Shown: positions 25,595 to 34,372 of the stretch, piece after piece
How positions within the stretch are numbered: position 1 is the stretch's first letter
How the letters are laid out: each line of letters starts with the position of its first letter
Source: Pseudonocardia sediminis
GTDB taxonomy: Bacteria > Actinomycetota > Actinomycetes > Mycobacteriales > Pseudonocardiaceae
Assembly (NCBI RefSeq): GCF_004217185.1
Contig: NZ_SHKL01000001.1
Location: 5,206,001-5,270,000, forward strand
DNA: 64,000 nt
Direction of reading: 5' to 3'
Position numbers and translations under genes: made by a program
The notes under the pieces: model-generated
What the model saw: the letters and a program-made list of their open reading frames with translations, nothing else
The model's database searches: none
Told to the model about the DNA's origin: nothing

Positions 25595-25630
25595 CGAGGG
25601 CCCCCTCCGTTCACCCGGAGGGGGCCCTCG
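25595..25630 (+). terminator. ccr terminator
   Basis: Perfect 15-bp stem (25595-25609 with 25616-25630) and 6-nt loop TTCACC, 47 bp past the ccr stop. Confidence 0.85.
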
Positions 25631-25708
25631 TGCGTGGACGGGGTGAACCATCTCGCGTCCGGCCGCGTACACACCGCAATGACGCGCGACGGCGGTACGG
25701 TGGGGGAC

Positions 25709-26896
25709 ATGGCCGGTGACCAGCACGCTCCCGTTCCCCGGACCGGATTCACGATCACCCGGCGGGGCTATGACCAGGCGCAGGTGGACAGTCACCTTCG
25801 ACGGCTCGACGCCGAGGTGCGCATGCTCGCGGCGGACCGGGACGCCGCCGTGGCCCAGAACGCGAGGCTGGGTCGCGAACTCGACGACGCCCGGACCCGC
25901 AGCGAGGCCCTGCACCAGCAGGTGAACCGCCTCGCCGGTCCCCCACAGAGCGTCCAGGGCATGAGCGAACGCCTGCGGTCGATGCTCCGGCTGGCCGAGG
26001 ACGAGGTCGCCGAGATGCACACCCGCGCCGACGCCGAGATCGCCGAGCAGCGCCGTCAGGGCGAGGACCACGCCCGCCAGATCGTGACCGAGGCCCGTGC
26101 CGAGGCCCAGCGCCTCGTCGCCGACGCCGCCGCGGACACCGAGCGTGCCGCCTCGGCCGCCGACGCCGAGCGGGCCGCGATCGCCGAGCTGCGCAGCAGC
26201 ACCGAGCGCGAGGTCGCCCAGCACCGCGACGCCACCGAGCGCGAGCTCGCCGAGAAGCGCGAGACCATCGAGCGAGAGCTGGCCGAGCAGCGCGAGCGGA
26301 CCGAGCGGGAGACCACCGAGCTACGGGAGCGGGTCGAACGCGAGACCGGCGAGCGCGAGACCGAGAGCGCACGCAGGATCCGCGAGGCCGAGAGCGCCTC
26401 GGAGGCCGAGCGCACCCGGCTGGAGACCGAGTCCGAGTCGACGCGGACCACCGTCGACCGCGACTTCAAGATCGCGATGGACCAGCGCCGTCAGGAGGCG
26501 CTCGCCGCGCTGGTGGCCGAGCGTGCCGCGCTGGCCGACGAGAACGCCCGCACCCGCCGCACGACGGCCGAGCAGGCCCAGCGCACCCGGGCCGAGGCCG
26601 ACGAGCAGGCCCGCCAGATCCGCGCCGAGGCCGAGCGCAACGCCGGCGAGCTGGTCGACGAGGCGCAGCGCAAGGTCGACGAGCTGACCGCCCTGCGCGG
26701 GCAGGTGGCCGACCAGCTCCGTCGCAGCCGGGCGACCATCGACGCCGAGCTGGGCGTCCTGGGCGGCCCGCCCGGAGCCCGGCACGCCGACGCCGGCTCC
26801 GAGGAGCCCACCGGCGACGCTTCCACCGAGAGCAGCGGTGTCCCGGCCCAGAACGGCGCGCGGCCGGAGCCCCAGCGCACCGCGCGGGTCATCTGA
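25709..26896 (+). CDS. DivIVA-like N-terminal domain plus long coiled-coil protein
   Basis: 395 residues. The N-terminus (GFTITRRGYDQAQVDSHLRRLDAEVRML) is the DivIVA-type membrane-curvature/lipid-binding module found in actinobacterial polar-growth proteins. Residues ~55-350 are an almost uninterrupted Glu/Arg/Ala coiled coil with a run of T/S-E-R-E repeats (ERELAEKRETIERELAEQRE). The C-terminal ~45 residues are disordered. ATG 25709; TACGGT at 25696-25701 is 7 nt upstream, so probably leaderless. Related proteins are annotated as cellulose-binding or Scy/FilP-like cytoskeletal proteins, so a role in polar organisation is plausible but inferred. Confidence 0.75.
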   Translation: MAGDQHAPVPRTGFTITRRGYDQAQVDSHLRRLDAEVRMLAADRDAAVAQNARLGRELDDARTRSEALHQQVNRLAGPPQSVQGMSERLRSMLRLAEDEVAEMHTRADAEIAEQRRQGEDHARQIVTEARAEAQRLVADAAADTERAASAADAERAAIAELRSSTEREVAQHRDATERELAEKRETIERELAEQRERTERETTELRERVERETGERETESARRIREAESASEAERTRLETESESTRTTVDRDFKIAMDQRRQEALAALVAERAALADENARTRRTTAEQAQRTRAEADEQARQIRAEAERNAGELVDEAQRKVDELTALRGQVADQLRRSRATIDAELGVLGGPPGARHADAGSEEPTGDASTESSGVPAQNGARPEPQRTARVI

Positions 26897-26950
26897 CCCG
26901 TCCCGCGGGACCGGCCGTCGCCGGAGGAGACAGCGGGGCCGGTGCGGCGT

Positions 26951-27187
26951 TCAGTGCCGCCGGAACCCCGGACGCCGGCGTTCCCGGGCGTTCCAGCACG
27001 GCAGGTGCCAGTGCCGGCGGTCCTCGACCCCGCCGTAGCCCTCGGCCGGCCACGCCACGACGTGCCCCTTGCCCGAGGGCACCATCTGGTCGCACCCGGG
27101 ACAGCGGTAGTCCTTCACCGAGGAGCCGCCCGGGACGTGCCGGACGTTCCACTCGCCGTCGCGGCCGGACTCGCGTTGCGTGACCAT
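26951..27187 (-). CDS. conserved small zinc-ribbon-like protein (often labelled ATP/GTP-binding)
   Basis: 78 residues. Central part VRHVPGGSSVKDYRCPGCDQMVPSGKGHVVAWPAEG has a C-P-G-C knuckle, with a second set DRRHWHLPCWNARERR (His/Cys), so a metal site of Cys2-His/Cys type is likely. The protein is conserved in high-GC actinobacteria, and databases carry the misleading label ATP/GTP-binding protein. The function is unknown. Convergent with the DivIVA-like gene. Confidence 0.8.
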   Translation of the reverse strand: MVTQRESGRDGEWNVRHVPGGSSVKDYRCPGCDQMVPSGKGHVVAWPAEGYGGVEDRRHWHLPCWNARERRRPGFRRH

Positions 27188-27216
27188 CGAGGCCCCGAGC
27201 GGTGGGGCCACGGGTC

Positions 27217-27246
27217 GGCCCCGCCCGCGCTGAGCGGGGCGGGGCC
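27217..27246 (-). terminator. terminator downstream of the 3-hydroxyacyl-CoA dehydrogenase gene
   Basis: GGCCCCGCCCGC (27217-27228) pairs with GCGGGGCGGGGCC (27234-27246) with one bulged G and a 5-nt loop, 22 bp past the stop. Confidence 0.7.
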
Positions 27247-27267
27247 GTCGTCCGCGCGCCATACCGC

Positions 27268-29052
27268 CTACCGCTTGGCGTAGTCCCGGAAGCCGTGGCC
27301 GGTCTTGCGGCCCAGGCGTCCGGCGGTGACGAGGTGCTCGAGCAGCGGCGCCGGGGCGAACCCGGACTGCCGGAACTCCGAGTACAGCGAGCGCTCGATC
27401 GCCAGCGACACGTCCAGCCCGACGACGTCGAGCAGCTCGAACGGCCCCATCGGCAGCGCACAGCCGGTCTTCATGGCCGCGTCGATGTCGTCGGCGGTGG
27501 CGTAGTGCGCCTCGAGCATCTTCACCGCGTCGTTGAGGTACGGGAACAGCAGCGCGTTGACGATGAACCCGGCGCGGTCGCCGCAGCTCACCGGGACCTT
27601 CTTGAGCTTCTGGCAGACGTCGAGGATCGTCGCCGCGGCGTCGGCCGACGTGCCGATCGTGGACACGACCTCGACAAGCTTCATCGCCGGGGCCGGGTTG
27701 AAGAAGTGCATGCCGATCACGTCGCCGGGCCGCGAGGTGGCCGCGGCGCACTCGACGACCGGCAGCGACGACGTCGTGGTGGCCAGGATGGCGCCGGGCT
27801 TGCAGATCTCGTCCAGCGCACCGAACATCGCCCGCTTGACGTCGAGCTCCTCGGCGACGGCCTCGACCACGAGGTCGACGTCGGCGAAGTCCTCGAGCGC
27901 GGTGGTGCCGGAGACCCGGGCCAGGATCGTGTCCCGGTCGGCCTCCTCCAGACGGCCGCGGGCGACCGACTTGTCCAGTGACTTGCGCACGGTCGCGACC
28001 GCACCCTCGACCTTGGACTCGCTGCGGCCGCGGACCAGCACGTCGTAGCCGGCCTTGGCGAACACCTCGACGATGCCGCTGGCCATCGTGCCGGTGCCGA
28101 CGACGCCGACCCGGCCGATGTCGCGGACGGTCGCGTCCTCGGGGATCGTCGAGGCCGGGGTCAGCTTGTCCGGCACGACGGTCGAGGAGTGCGCGGCCTC
28201 GTAGGTGTAGAAGCCGCGGCCGGACTTCCGGCCGAGCAGCCCGGCGGTGATCATCTGCTTGAACACCGGGGCCGGGGCGTGCAGCAGATTGCGCGACTCG
28301 GCGTACATCGTCTCGAGGATCTCGTAGGCGGTGTCCAGGCCGATCAGGTCGAGCAGCGCCAGCGGGCCCATCGGGTAGCCGCAGCCGTAGCGCATGCCGG
28401 CGTCGAGGTCCTCGCGGCTGGCGTAGGACTCCTCGTACATCCGCGCGGCGTGGTTGAGGTAGCCGAACAGCAGCGCGTTCGCGATGAACCCGGCCCGGTC
28501 GCCGATCACGACGGCGACCTTGTCCAGCGACTCGGCGAACGCCTTCACGTCGTCGACGACGTCGGGCTCGGTGACGACGGTGCGCACCAGCTCGACGAGC
28601 TTCTGCACCGGCGCCGGGTTGAAGAAGTGCATCCCGACGACCTTGCCCGGACGCCCGGTGCGCACGGCCAGCTCGGTGACCGAGAGCGAGGAGGTGTTGG
28701 AGCAGAGGATCGTGTCCTCGCCGACGACCTTGTCCACCTCGGCGAACAGCTTGGCCTTGGCGTCGAGGCTCTCCGGGATCGCCTCGACCACGAGGTCGAC
28801 CCCGGCCAGGTCGGACAGCGAGGTCGCGATCGTGATGCGCCCGAGCAGCTCGTCGGCCTGCTCCTGGCTCAGCTTCCCGCGCTTGACCGCGCGCGAGGTG
28901 GACGCCTCCAGGTGCGTGCGGCCCCGCTCGCCCGCGGCCGCGTCGACCTCCACCGCGACGACCGGCAGGCCGCTACGCGCGAAGACCTCCACGATCCCCG
29001 CGCCCATCGTGCCCAGGCCGACTACTCCGACCGTCCGGAACTCGCGTGCCAC
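27268..29052 (-). CDS. tandem-duplicated 3-hydroxyacyl-CoA dehydrogenase
   Basis: NAD(P)-dependent oxidation of 3-hydroxyacyl-CoA (or reduction of acetoacetyl-CoA). 594 residues formed from two complete, head-to-tail dehydrogenase units. Unit 1: Rossmann GVVGLGTMGAGIVEVFA (from residue 9), SNTSSLSVTEL, GMHFFNPAPVQKLVELV. Unit 2 (from about residue 308): VGVVGTGTMASGIVEVFA, TTTSSLPVVE, GMHFFNPAPAMKLVEVV. Both halves keep the catalytic His and Glu, and each ends in the helical domain with GLLGRKSGRGFYTYE / GRLGRKTGHGFRDYA. Start GTG 29052 because GGAGG is 8 nt upstream; ATG 29067 is less likely. The same double layout is known in Streptomyces. Operator copy 2 lies 55 bp upstream. Confidence 0.93.
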   Translation of the reverse strand: MAREFRTVGVVGLGTMGAGIVEVFARSGLPVVAVEVDAAAGERGRTHLEASTSRAVKRGKLSQEQADELLGRITIATSLSDLAGVDLVVEAIPESLDAKAKLFAEVDKVVGEDTILCSNTSSLSVTELAVRTGRPGKVVGMHFFNPAPVQKLVELVRTVVTEPDVVDDVKAFAESLDKVAVVIGDRAGFIANALLFGYLNHAARMYEESYASREDLDAGMRYGCGYPMGPLALLDLIGLDTAYEILETMYAESRNLLHAPAPVFKQMITAGLLGRKSGRGFYTYEAAHSSTVVPDKLTPASTIPEDATVRDIGRVGVVGTGTMASGIVEVFAKAGYDVLVRGRSESKVEGAVATVRKSLDKSVARGRLEEADRDTILARVSGTTALEDFADVDLVVEAVAEELDVKRAMFGALDEICKPGAILATTTSSLPVVECAAATSRPGDVIGMHFFNPAPAMKLVEVVSTIGTSADAAATILDVCQKLKKVPVSCGDRAGFIVNALLFPYLNDAVKMLEAHYATADDIDAAMKTGCALPMGPFELLDVVGLDVSLAIERSLYSEFRQSGFAPAPLLEHLVTAGRLGRKTGHGFRDYAKR

Positions 29053-29106
29053 GCTGCCAACCTCCATGTTCGACGCCCGATCGCGCGTGATCCTGCCATC
29101 GACGCG

Positions 29107-29120
29107 CTACCCATGGGTAA
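29107..29120. promoter_or_regulatory. palindromic operator, copy 2 of 3 (3-hydroxyacyl-CoA dehydrogenase promoter)
   Basis: CTACCCATGGGTAA, containing the perfect 12-bp palindrome TACCCATGGGTA (29108-29119), 55-68 bp upstream of the GTG at 29052 on the minus strand. Confidence 0.65.
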
Positions 29121-29165
29121 CCCGTGCGACCTGCGCCACCCCTTGCGGTCAGGGCCGGACGCGCG

Positions 29166-30680
29166 TCAGCGGCCGTGGCGGGTGCGGACGAGACCGACCA
29201 GCGCCGACATGCCCCTGGCCGTCCGCTGGAAGCTGGTCACCGCGATCGGCAGGGCGAAACGCTGACGGGCGACGGCCTGCGGGCGGGTGAACTCGCGCAG
29301 GCCGTCGGCGCCGTGGATGCGGCCGAACCCGGAGTCGCCGACGCCGCCGAAGGGCAGCGCCGGGATCGCGGCGAAGGAGATGACGCCGTTCACCGACACC
29401 ATCCCGCAGCGCAGGCGCGCGGCGATCGTGTCGCCGTCCTTGTCCGAGAACACGGTGGCGCCGAGGCCGTAGCCGGTGGCGTTGGCGCGGCGAACCGCCT
29501 CGTCGACGTCCGGGACGCGGTTGACGACGAGCAGCGGCCCGAACGTCTCCTCGGTGACGGCACTGGAGTCCTCCGGCACGTCGACGATCACGACCGGGTC
29601 GACCGAGGTCTCCCCGACCGAGTCCGCCCCGCCGACGACGGCCCGTCCCCCGCGCTCGATCGCGTCGGTGACGTGCCGGCGCACGACGTCGGTCTGCGAC
29701 GGCATCGTCATCGGGCCGATGTCGCCGTCGGCGGTCACGGTGCTGACGCGCAGCTTGCGGGCCCCCGCGGTGACGGCGGCGAGGAAGGCGTCGGCGACGG
29801 AGTCCACGACGTAGACGCGCTCCACCCCGACGCACGTCTGCCCGGCGTTGGACATCCCGCCCCAGACCGCGGCGTCCGCGGCGGCGGTGATGTCGGCGTC
29901 CGGGGCGACGATCAGCGGGTCCTTGCCGCCGCACTCGATCAGCACCGGCGTCAGGTTCTGTGACGCCGCGGCCATGACCTTGCGCCCGGTCGCGGTCGAC
30001 CCGGTGAACGCGATCTTCCCGACGCCCGGGGCGCCACAGAGGTCGGCGCCGGTCTGCCCGAACCCGGTGACGACGGTGAGCAGCGGGTGCGCCGCCGACT
30101 CGGGGATCGCCTCGGCGAGCGTGCGGGCCAGCGCGACGCCGACGCCGGGCGTCAGCTCGCTGGGCTTGAACACGACGGTGTTGCCGGCCGCGAGGGCGTA
30201 GGCGATCGAGCCCATCGGGGTGAAGACCGGGTAGTTCCACGGACCGATCACGCCGATCACGCCGAACGGCCGGTAGGCCAGCGTCGCGGCCTGGTTGGCC
30301 ATCAGCAGCCCCGGCGCGACGCTGCGCTTCTTCAGCACGCCCTCGGCATTCTTCAGCGCCCAGTCCAGGTGGTCGATCGCGAGCACCAGCTCCAGGCGCG
30401 CGTCGTCGAACGGCTTGCCGGTCTCGGACCGGATCACCTCGGCCAGCCGGTCGAGCTGGGCGACGAGCACCTTGCGCCACGCACCGAGCCGCTTGCGCCG
30501 TCCGGCGAAGCCCAGCTCCTCCCACCAGGTCGCGGCCTCGGCGGCCGCGGCGACGGCGGCGCGGACGTGCGCGCCGTCGTGGATCGGGTGCCGTCCCACC
30601 TCCGCGCCCGTGCGCGGGTCGAGGGAGGCGAACGTGGGGTTCTCGTCCGTGCTGGCGGCGGGGGCTTCGGTGACGCTCAC
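29166..30680 (-). CDS. NAD(P)-dependent aldehyde dehydrogenase (succinate-semialdehyde DH-like)
   Basis: 504 residues. FGVIGVIGPWNYPVFTPMGSIAYALAAGNTVVFKPSE (coenzyme site with Asn), IAFTGSTATGRKVMAAA, Glu249 in LIECGGKDPLIV, and Cys283 in MSNAGQTCVGVERV: a complete catalytic set. The C-terminus is LPFGGVGDSGFGRIHGADGLREFTRPQAV. The sequence is nearest in style to the actinobacterial succinate-semialdehyde DH group (GabD2), but substrate is inferred. GTG 30680; TAGGGT (30693-30688) ends 7 nt upstream, so leaderless. Upstream frame to 30758 is open but has no good start. Confidence 0.9.
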   Translation of the reverse strand: MSVTEAPAASTDENPTFASLDPRTGAEVGRHPIHDGAHVRAAVAAAAEAATWWEELGFAGRRKRLGAWRKVLVAQLDRLAEVIRSETGKPFDDARLELVLAIDHLDWALKNAEGVLKKRSVAPGLLMANQAATLAYRPFGVIGVIGPWNYPVFTPMGSIAYALAAGNTVVFKPSELTPGVGVALARTLAEAIPESAAHPLLTVVTGFGQTGADLCGAPGVGKIAFTGSTATGRKVMAAASQNLTPVLIECGGKDPLIVAPDADITAAADAAVWGGMSNAGQTCVGVERVYVVDSVADAFLAAVTAGARKLRVSTVTADGDIGPMTMPSQTDVVRRHVTDAIERGGRAVVGGADSVGETSVDPVVIVDVPEDSSAVTEETFGPLLVVNRVPDVDEAVRRANATGYGLGATVFSDKDGDTIAARLRCGMVSVNGVISFAAIPALPFGGVGDSGFGRIHGADGLREFTRPQAVARQRFALPIAVTSFQRTARGMSALVGLVRTRHGR

Positions 30681-30790
30681 GCGCGCAACCCTAGGCCGCG
30701 ACCACCGGTCCGGCGGTGCCGAACGTGGCCCACCCGACCCCCCGTGCACGGAAATCACCGCCGGAGCGACGATGTCCGCTCACGACCGGC

Positions 30791-31450
30791 TCAGAACAGG
30801 CGCAGGTCCGTACTCGTCATGCCGCGCAGGGCGTCGTAGTCGACGGTCACGCAGCGGATCCCGCGGTCGGTGGCCAGCGTCTTCGCCTGCGGCTTGATCT
30901 GCTGCGCCGCGTACACCCCGGCGACCGGGGCGAGCAGCGGGTCGCGGTTCATCAGCTCGAGGTAGCGGGTCAGCTGCTCGACGCCGTCGATCTCGCCACG
31001 GCGCTTGACCTCGATCGCGACGTGGCGGCCCTCGGCGTCGCGGCAGAGCAGGTCCACCGGCCCGACGGCGGTCATGTACTCGCGGCGGACGAGCGTGTAG
31101 CCGTCCCCGAGCGTCGTCGGGTGCGCGGCGAGCAGCTCCTGCAGGTGTGCCTCGACGCCGTCCTTGACCAGGCCCGGGTCCACGCCGAGCTCGTGGCTGG
31201 AGTCGTGCAGCACCTCGTCGATGGTGATCACCAGCGACTCGTCGGCCTTGTTCTTCACCGTCCACACACCGGGCTCCTCGGTGAGCCAGCACGGCGGGGT
31301 CATCCAGTTCAGCGGCTTGTAGGCGCGGTCGTCGGCGTGGATGCTGACCGACCCGTCCGCCTTGACCAGCAGCAACCGGGGTGCCATCGGCAGATGGGCG
31401 GTCAGCCGGCCGACGTAGTCCACCTGGCAGCGGGCGATGACGAGACGCAC
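30791..31450 (-). CDS. nucS: mismatch-specific endonuclease NucS (EndoMS)
   Basis: Non-canonical mismatch repair nuclease of actinobacteria and archaea, recruited by the beta clamp. 219 residues from GTG 31450; TACAGT (31463-31458) sits 7 nt upstream, giving a leaderless start MRLVIARCQVDYVGRL. A GTG at 31459 is in frame, but it overlaps the -10. N-terminal beta-sandwich (LLLVKADGSVSIHADDRAYKPLNWM), then the RecB-like nuclease: GVEAHLQELL, GYTLVRREYMTAVGPVDLLCRDAEG (catalytic Asp), VAIEVKRRGEIDGVEQLTRYLELMNRD (Glu-x-Lys). The C-terminal TSTDLRLF contains the clamp-binding type end. Upstream of and on the same strand as the aldehyde dehydrogenase, 110 bp apart. Confidence 0.96.
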   Translation of the reverse strand: MRLVIARCQVDYVGRLTAHLPMAPRLLLVKADGSVSIHADDRAYKPLNWMTPPCWLTEEPGVWTVKNKADESLVITIDEVLHDSSHELGVDPGLVKDGVEAHLQELLAAHPTTLGDGYTLVRREYMTAVGPVDLLCRDAEGRHVAIEVKRRGEIDGVEQLTRYLELMNRDPLLAPVAGVYAAQQIKPQAKTLATDRGIRCVTVDYDALRGMTSTDLRLF

Positions 31451-31510
31451 CCGGGCCACTGTAGGGACGCGCGCCCGGCCGGCCGCGCCCGACCCACCAC
31501 GCCCGGGTCG

Positions 31511-32503
31511 TCACGAATCGGCGTTCAGCTCCGCGACGCGACGGGCGGTCGCGGCCAGGCGGTAGCGCACCGCCGCCGGTTCCAGCACCTCCACCTCCGG
31601 GCCGAGGGACAGCAGCTGCCCGGCGATGATCTCGTCGCCCTCGGTCTCGAGCGTGACCAGCGACCAGCCGTCGTCCTGTTCCTGCGCGGCGTCGACGGCT
31701 CGCTGCGCGGCCTCGGTGTCGGTGACGAGCGGGAGCCGGCGCAGGCCCCGCGGGGACAGCCGCAGGCGCACGCTCGCCCGCAGCAGCGACCCCTCGAACC
31801 GTCGCGCCCCCTGCGCCCAGTGCGCGGCCAGGTCGAAGTCCGCGGGACGGGAGAACGTCGCCCCGGACGGCGTCGCGCCCGCGATCCGGTCGAGCCGGTA
31901 GGTCCGCACCGGCACCTCTCCCCCGTCGGCGACCGCCGCGACCAGGTACCAGACCCCCGCCTTGAGCACGAGGCCCAGCGGCTCGACCGTCCGTTCCACC
32001 TCGGTCGCGTTCTCCCCCACGCCGCGCCGGTAGCGCACGTGGAGCACCTGCTGCGACCAGACCGCCTCGGCCACCGTCGACAGCGCCGTGACCTCGCGCG
32101 GGGTGTGGAACCAGCCCGGGGCGTCGAGGTGCACCCGCTCGGCGACCATCGCCGCGTGCGCGCGCAGCGGTTCGGGCAGCGTCGCGAGCAGCTTGGCCTG
32201 CGCCCCGGCCAGCGCCGAGCTCAGGCCCAGATCGGCCAGGACCTGCGGCGCGGCGACACCGAGGATCGCGGCCGCCTCCGGCGCGGTCAGGCCGTCGAGG
32301 CGGGAACGCCAGCCCTCGACCAGACGGATCCCGCCGGACGGCCCGGGCTCGGTCCACAGCGGGACGCCGGCCTCGGTGAGCGCGGCGACGTCACGGTAGA
32401 TCGTGCGCTCGGAGACCTCCAGCTCCGCGGCCAGCTCGGACGCCGTGGCCGCGCGGCGCCGCTGCAGCACGAACAGCAGGGTGACCAGGCGGGAGGCGCG
32501 CAC
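31511..32503 (-). CDS. WYL-domain transcriptional regulator (HTH_11 + WYL)
   Basis: 330 residues. N-terminal winged helix SRLVTLLFVLQRRRAATASELAAELEVSERTIYRDVAALTEAGVPLWTEPGPSGGIRL is the DeoR/YafY-type HTH. The WYL region is VERTVEPLGLVLKAGVWYLVAAVADGGEVPVRTYRLDRI, in which the signature reads W-Y-L, and a WCX-like C-terminal domain follows. GTG 32503; CACGAT lies 7 nt upstream. Divergent from the Nudix gene with only 41 bp between starts, so it may control it. The effector is unknown; WYL domains bind nucleic acid or nucleotide ligands. Confidence 0.9.
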   Translation of the reverse strand: MRASRLVTLLFVLQRRRAATASELAAELEVSERTIYRDVAALTEAGVPLWTEPGPSGGIRLVEGWRSRLDGLTAPEAAAILGVAAPQVLADLGLSSALAGAQAKLLATLPEPLRAHAAMVAERVHLDAPGWFHTPREVTALSTVAEAVWSQQVLHVRYRRGVGENATEVERTVEPLGLVLKAGVWYLVAAVADGGEVPVRTYRLDRIAGATPSGATFSRPADFDLAAHWAQGARRFEGSLLRASVRLRLSPRGLRRLPLVTDTEAAQRAVDAAQEQDDGWSLVTLETEGDEIIAGQLLSLGPEVEVLEPAAVRYRLAATARRVAELNADS

Positions 32504-32544
32504 CCCGGTGATCGTGCCGCACGCCCGCCCGCCACAGTGGGAGC

Positions 32545-33084
32545 GTGCGCATCGAGACCCTCAGCAGCCGGCAGGTCTACGCGAACTCCTGGATGACCGT
32601 CCGCGAGGACGGCATCCGCCGCCCGGACGGCAGCGAGGGGATCTACGGCGTGGTCGACAAGCCGACCTACGCCCTCGTCGTCCCGCGCGACGACGCCGGA
32701 GCGCTGCACCTGGTTGAACAGTTCCGCTACCCGGTCGGCGAGCGCCGCTGGGAGTTCCCGGCCGGTACCGCGCCCGAGCGCGCCGACCAGGACCCGGCCG
32801 AGCTCGCGGTGCGCGAGCTGGTCGAGGAGACCGGCCTGGTCGCGGGACGGATGGAGCTGCTCGGCATGCTCGACGTCGCGCCCGGCATGTCCAGCCAGCG
32901 CGGGCACGTCTACCTGGCCACCGAGCTGACCGCCGGGCCGCCACGGCGCGAGCACACCGAGCAGGACATGCGCGCGGCCTGGTTCAGCCCCGCCGAGTTC
33001 GACGCGAAGATCGCCCGCGGTGAGCTCACCGACGCCCAGACCCTCGCCGCCTACACCCTCCTGCGCCTGCACGACGCCCGCTGA
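32545..33084 (+). CDS. Nudix hydrolase, ADP-ribose pyrophosphatase-like
   Basis: 179 residues. YALVVPRDDAGALHLVEQFRYPVGERRWEFPAGTAPE is the typical N-domain and substrate platform of ADP-ribose/nucleoside-diphosphate-sugar pyrophosphatases, leading into the Nudix helix AELAVRELVEETGLV. The metal-binding REL-x-EE-x-G is intact, but the segment between the first Gly and the helix is two residues longer than canonical and the first Glu position reads Gln (GTAPERADQDP). VAPGMSSQRGHVYLATEL follows. GTG 32545 with GGGAG upstream. Convergent with the P450 gene, 3 bp between stops. Confidence 0.9.
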   Translation: MRIETLSSRQVYANSWMTVREDGIRRPDGSEGIYGVVDKPTYALVVPRDDAGALHLVEQFRYPVGERRWEFPAGTAPERADQDPAELAVRELVEETGLVAGRMELLGMLDVAPGMSSQRGHVYLATELTAGPPRREHTEQDMRAAWFSPAEFDAKIARGELTDAQTLAAYTLLRLHDAR

Positions 33085-33087
33085 CCC

Positions 33088-34323
33088 TCAGAACCCGGTC
33101 AGGGGCAGCGCCTCCACCCGGCGGAAGCCGGGGCGCTCCACGAACCGGATCTCCTCGGCCGGGACCGCCAGGCGCAGATCCGGGAAGCGGGTGAACAACG
33201 CCCGCAGCGCGACCTCCGCCTCCTGACGGGCCAGTGCCGCACCCAGGCAGTAGTGCGCACCCTGGCCGAACCCGAGGTGGCCCTCGCCGCGCCCGGTATC
33301 GCGGTCGACGTCGAGCCGGTCCGGGTCGTCGAACTCGCGCGGGTCGGTGTTGGCGGAGACGACGACGGCCTGCACCGGCGCACCGGCCGGGATCGTCGTC
33401 CCGTCCAGCTCCACCTCGGTCGTCGCGTACCGGGTCTGCAGGATCTGCACCGGCCCGCGCAGGCGCATCAGCTCGTGCACGGCCTGCGGCCAGCGCGAGT
33501 CGTCCGCGCGGAGGCGGTTGAGCTGGTCCGGGTTGGTCAGCAGGGCCAGGACGGCGTTGCTCACCAGGTGCGCGGTGGTCTCGTGCCCGGCGATCACCAG
33601 GGCGATCACCATGGTGACCATCTCCTTGTCGGTGAGCCGGTCGCCGTCGTCCTCCTGTGCCGCCACCAGTGCCGTCAGCAGGTCGTCGGCCGGCTCCGCA
33701 CGCCGGCGGGCGATCATGTCCTGGACGTGGGCGACCATCTCGGTCAGCGCGACCGGCATCGCCTCGCGGTCCATCGCCGACAGGTCCCGGCCCCAGCGGT
33801 GCCACTGCGCGCGCTCCGGCTCGTCGATGCCGACCAGCTCGCAGATCACGGTGATCGGCAGCGGGTAGGCGAACGCCTCCACGAGGTCGACCGGGGTGCC
33901 GCCGGCGCCGGCCGCGGCGAGGTCGTCCAGCAGCCCGGCGGTGATCTCCTCGACCCGGGGCCGCAGCGCGGAGACCCGGCGGACGGTGAACGCACGGGAG
34001 ACGAGCTTGCGCAGCCGGGTGTGGTCCGCGCCGTCGGAGTTGAGGATGTTCTGGGCGAGGTAGTCGGTCATCTCCTCGGGCATCCCCAGCTGCGCCATCA
34101 GCGCCGCCCGGATGTCCGGCCCGCCCGCGGTGGCCGGGTTGTTCGCGAACCGCGGGTCGGTGAGCACGGTGCGCACGTCGGCGTAGCGGGTGACCAGCCA
34201 CATCGGCGGGCCGCCCATCATGCTCGCCGTCAGCACGGGCGCCTGCTCGCGCAGGCGCGCGAACCCGGCGTAGGGGTCGGCCAGCAGATCCGGCGAGAAC
34301 AGGTCGACGGGTGTGGTGGTCAT
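33088..34323 (-). CDS. cytochrome P450 (CYP105/107-like bacterial class)
   Basis: 411 residues, soluble monooxygenase. I-helix VIALVIAGHETTAHLVSNAVLALL with the proton-relay Thr, K-helix Glu-x-x-Arg in AVHELMRLRG, and heme pocket LGFGQGAHYCLGAALARQEAEVAL with the axial Cys359. C-helix region DHTRLRKLVSRAFTVRRV. ATG 34323 has GAGGAAGGG upstream, preferred over ATG 34341. Lies 49 bp downstream of a TetR gene on the same strand and so is probably under its control. No ferredoxin gene accompanies it. Substrate unknown. Confidence 0.94.
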   Translation of the reverse strand: MTTTPVDLFSPDLLADPYAGFARLREQAPVLTASMMGGPPMWLVTRYADVRTVLTDPRFANNPATAGGPDIRAALMAQLGMPEEMTDYLAQNILNSDGADHTRLRKLVSRAFTVRRVSALRPRVEEITAGLLDDLAAAGAGGTPVDLVEAFAYPLPITVICELVGIDEPERAQWHRWGRDLSAMDREAMPVALTEMVAHVQDMIARRRAEPADDLLTALVAAQEDDGDRLTDKEMVTMVIALVIAGHETTAHLVSNAVLALLTNPDQLNRLRADDSRWPQAVHELMRLRGPVQILQTRYATTEVELDGTTIPAGAPVQAVVVSANTDPREFDDPDRLDVDRDTGRGEGHLGFGQGAHYCLGAALARQEAEVALRALFTRFPDLRLAVPAEEIRFVERPGFRRVEALPLTGF

Positions 34324-34372
34324 GGGCCCTTCCTCTCTCATGGGGCACAGCCCTTCCTGACGCCGCCCGGGG

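Noticed and set aside
25595..25630. Palindrome considered as a regulatory operator for the DivIVA-like gene
   Set aside because: A perfect 15-bp stem with a 6-nt loop right after the ccr stop is a terminator; the next promoter lies 65 bp further on.
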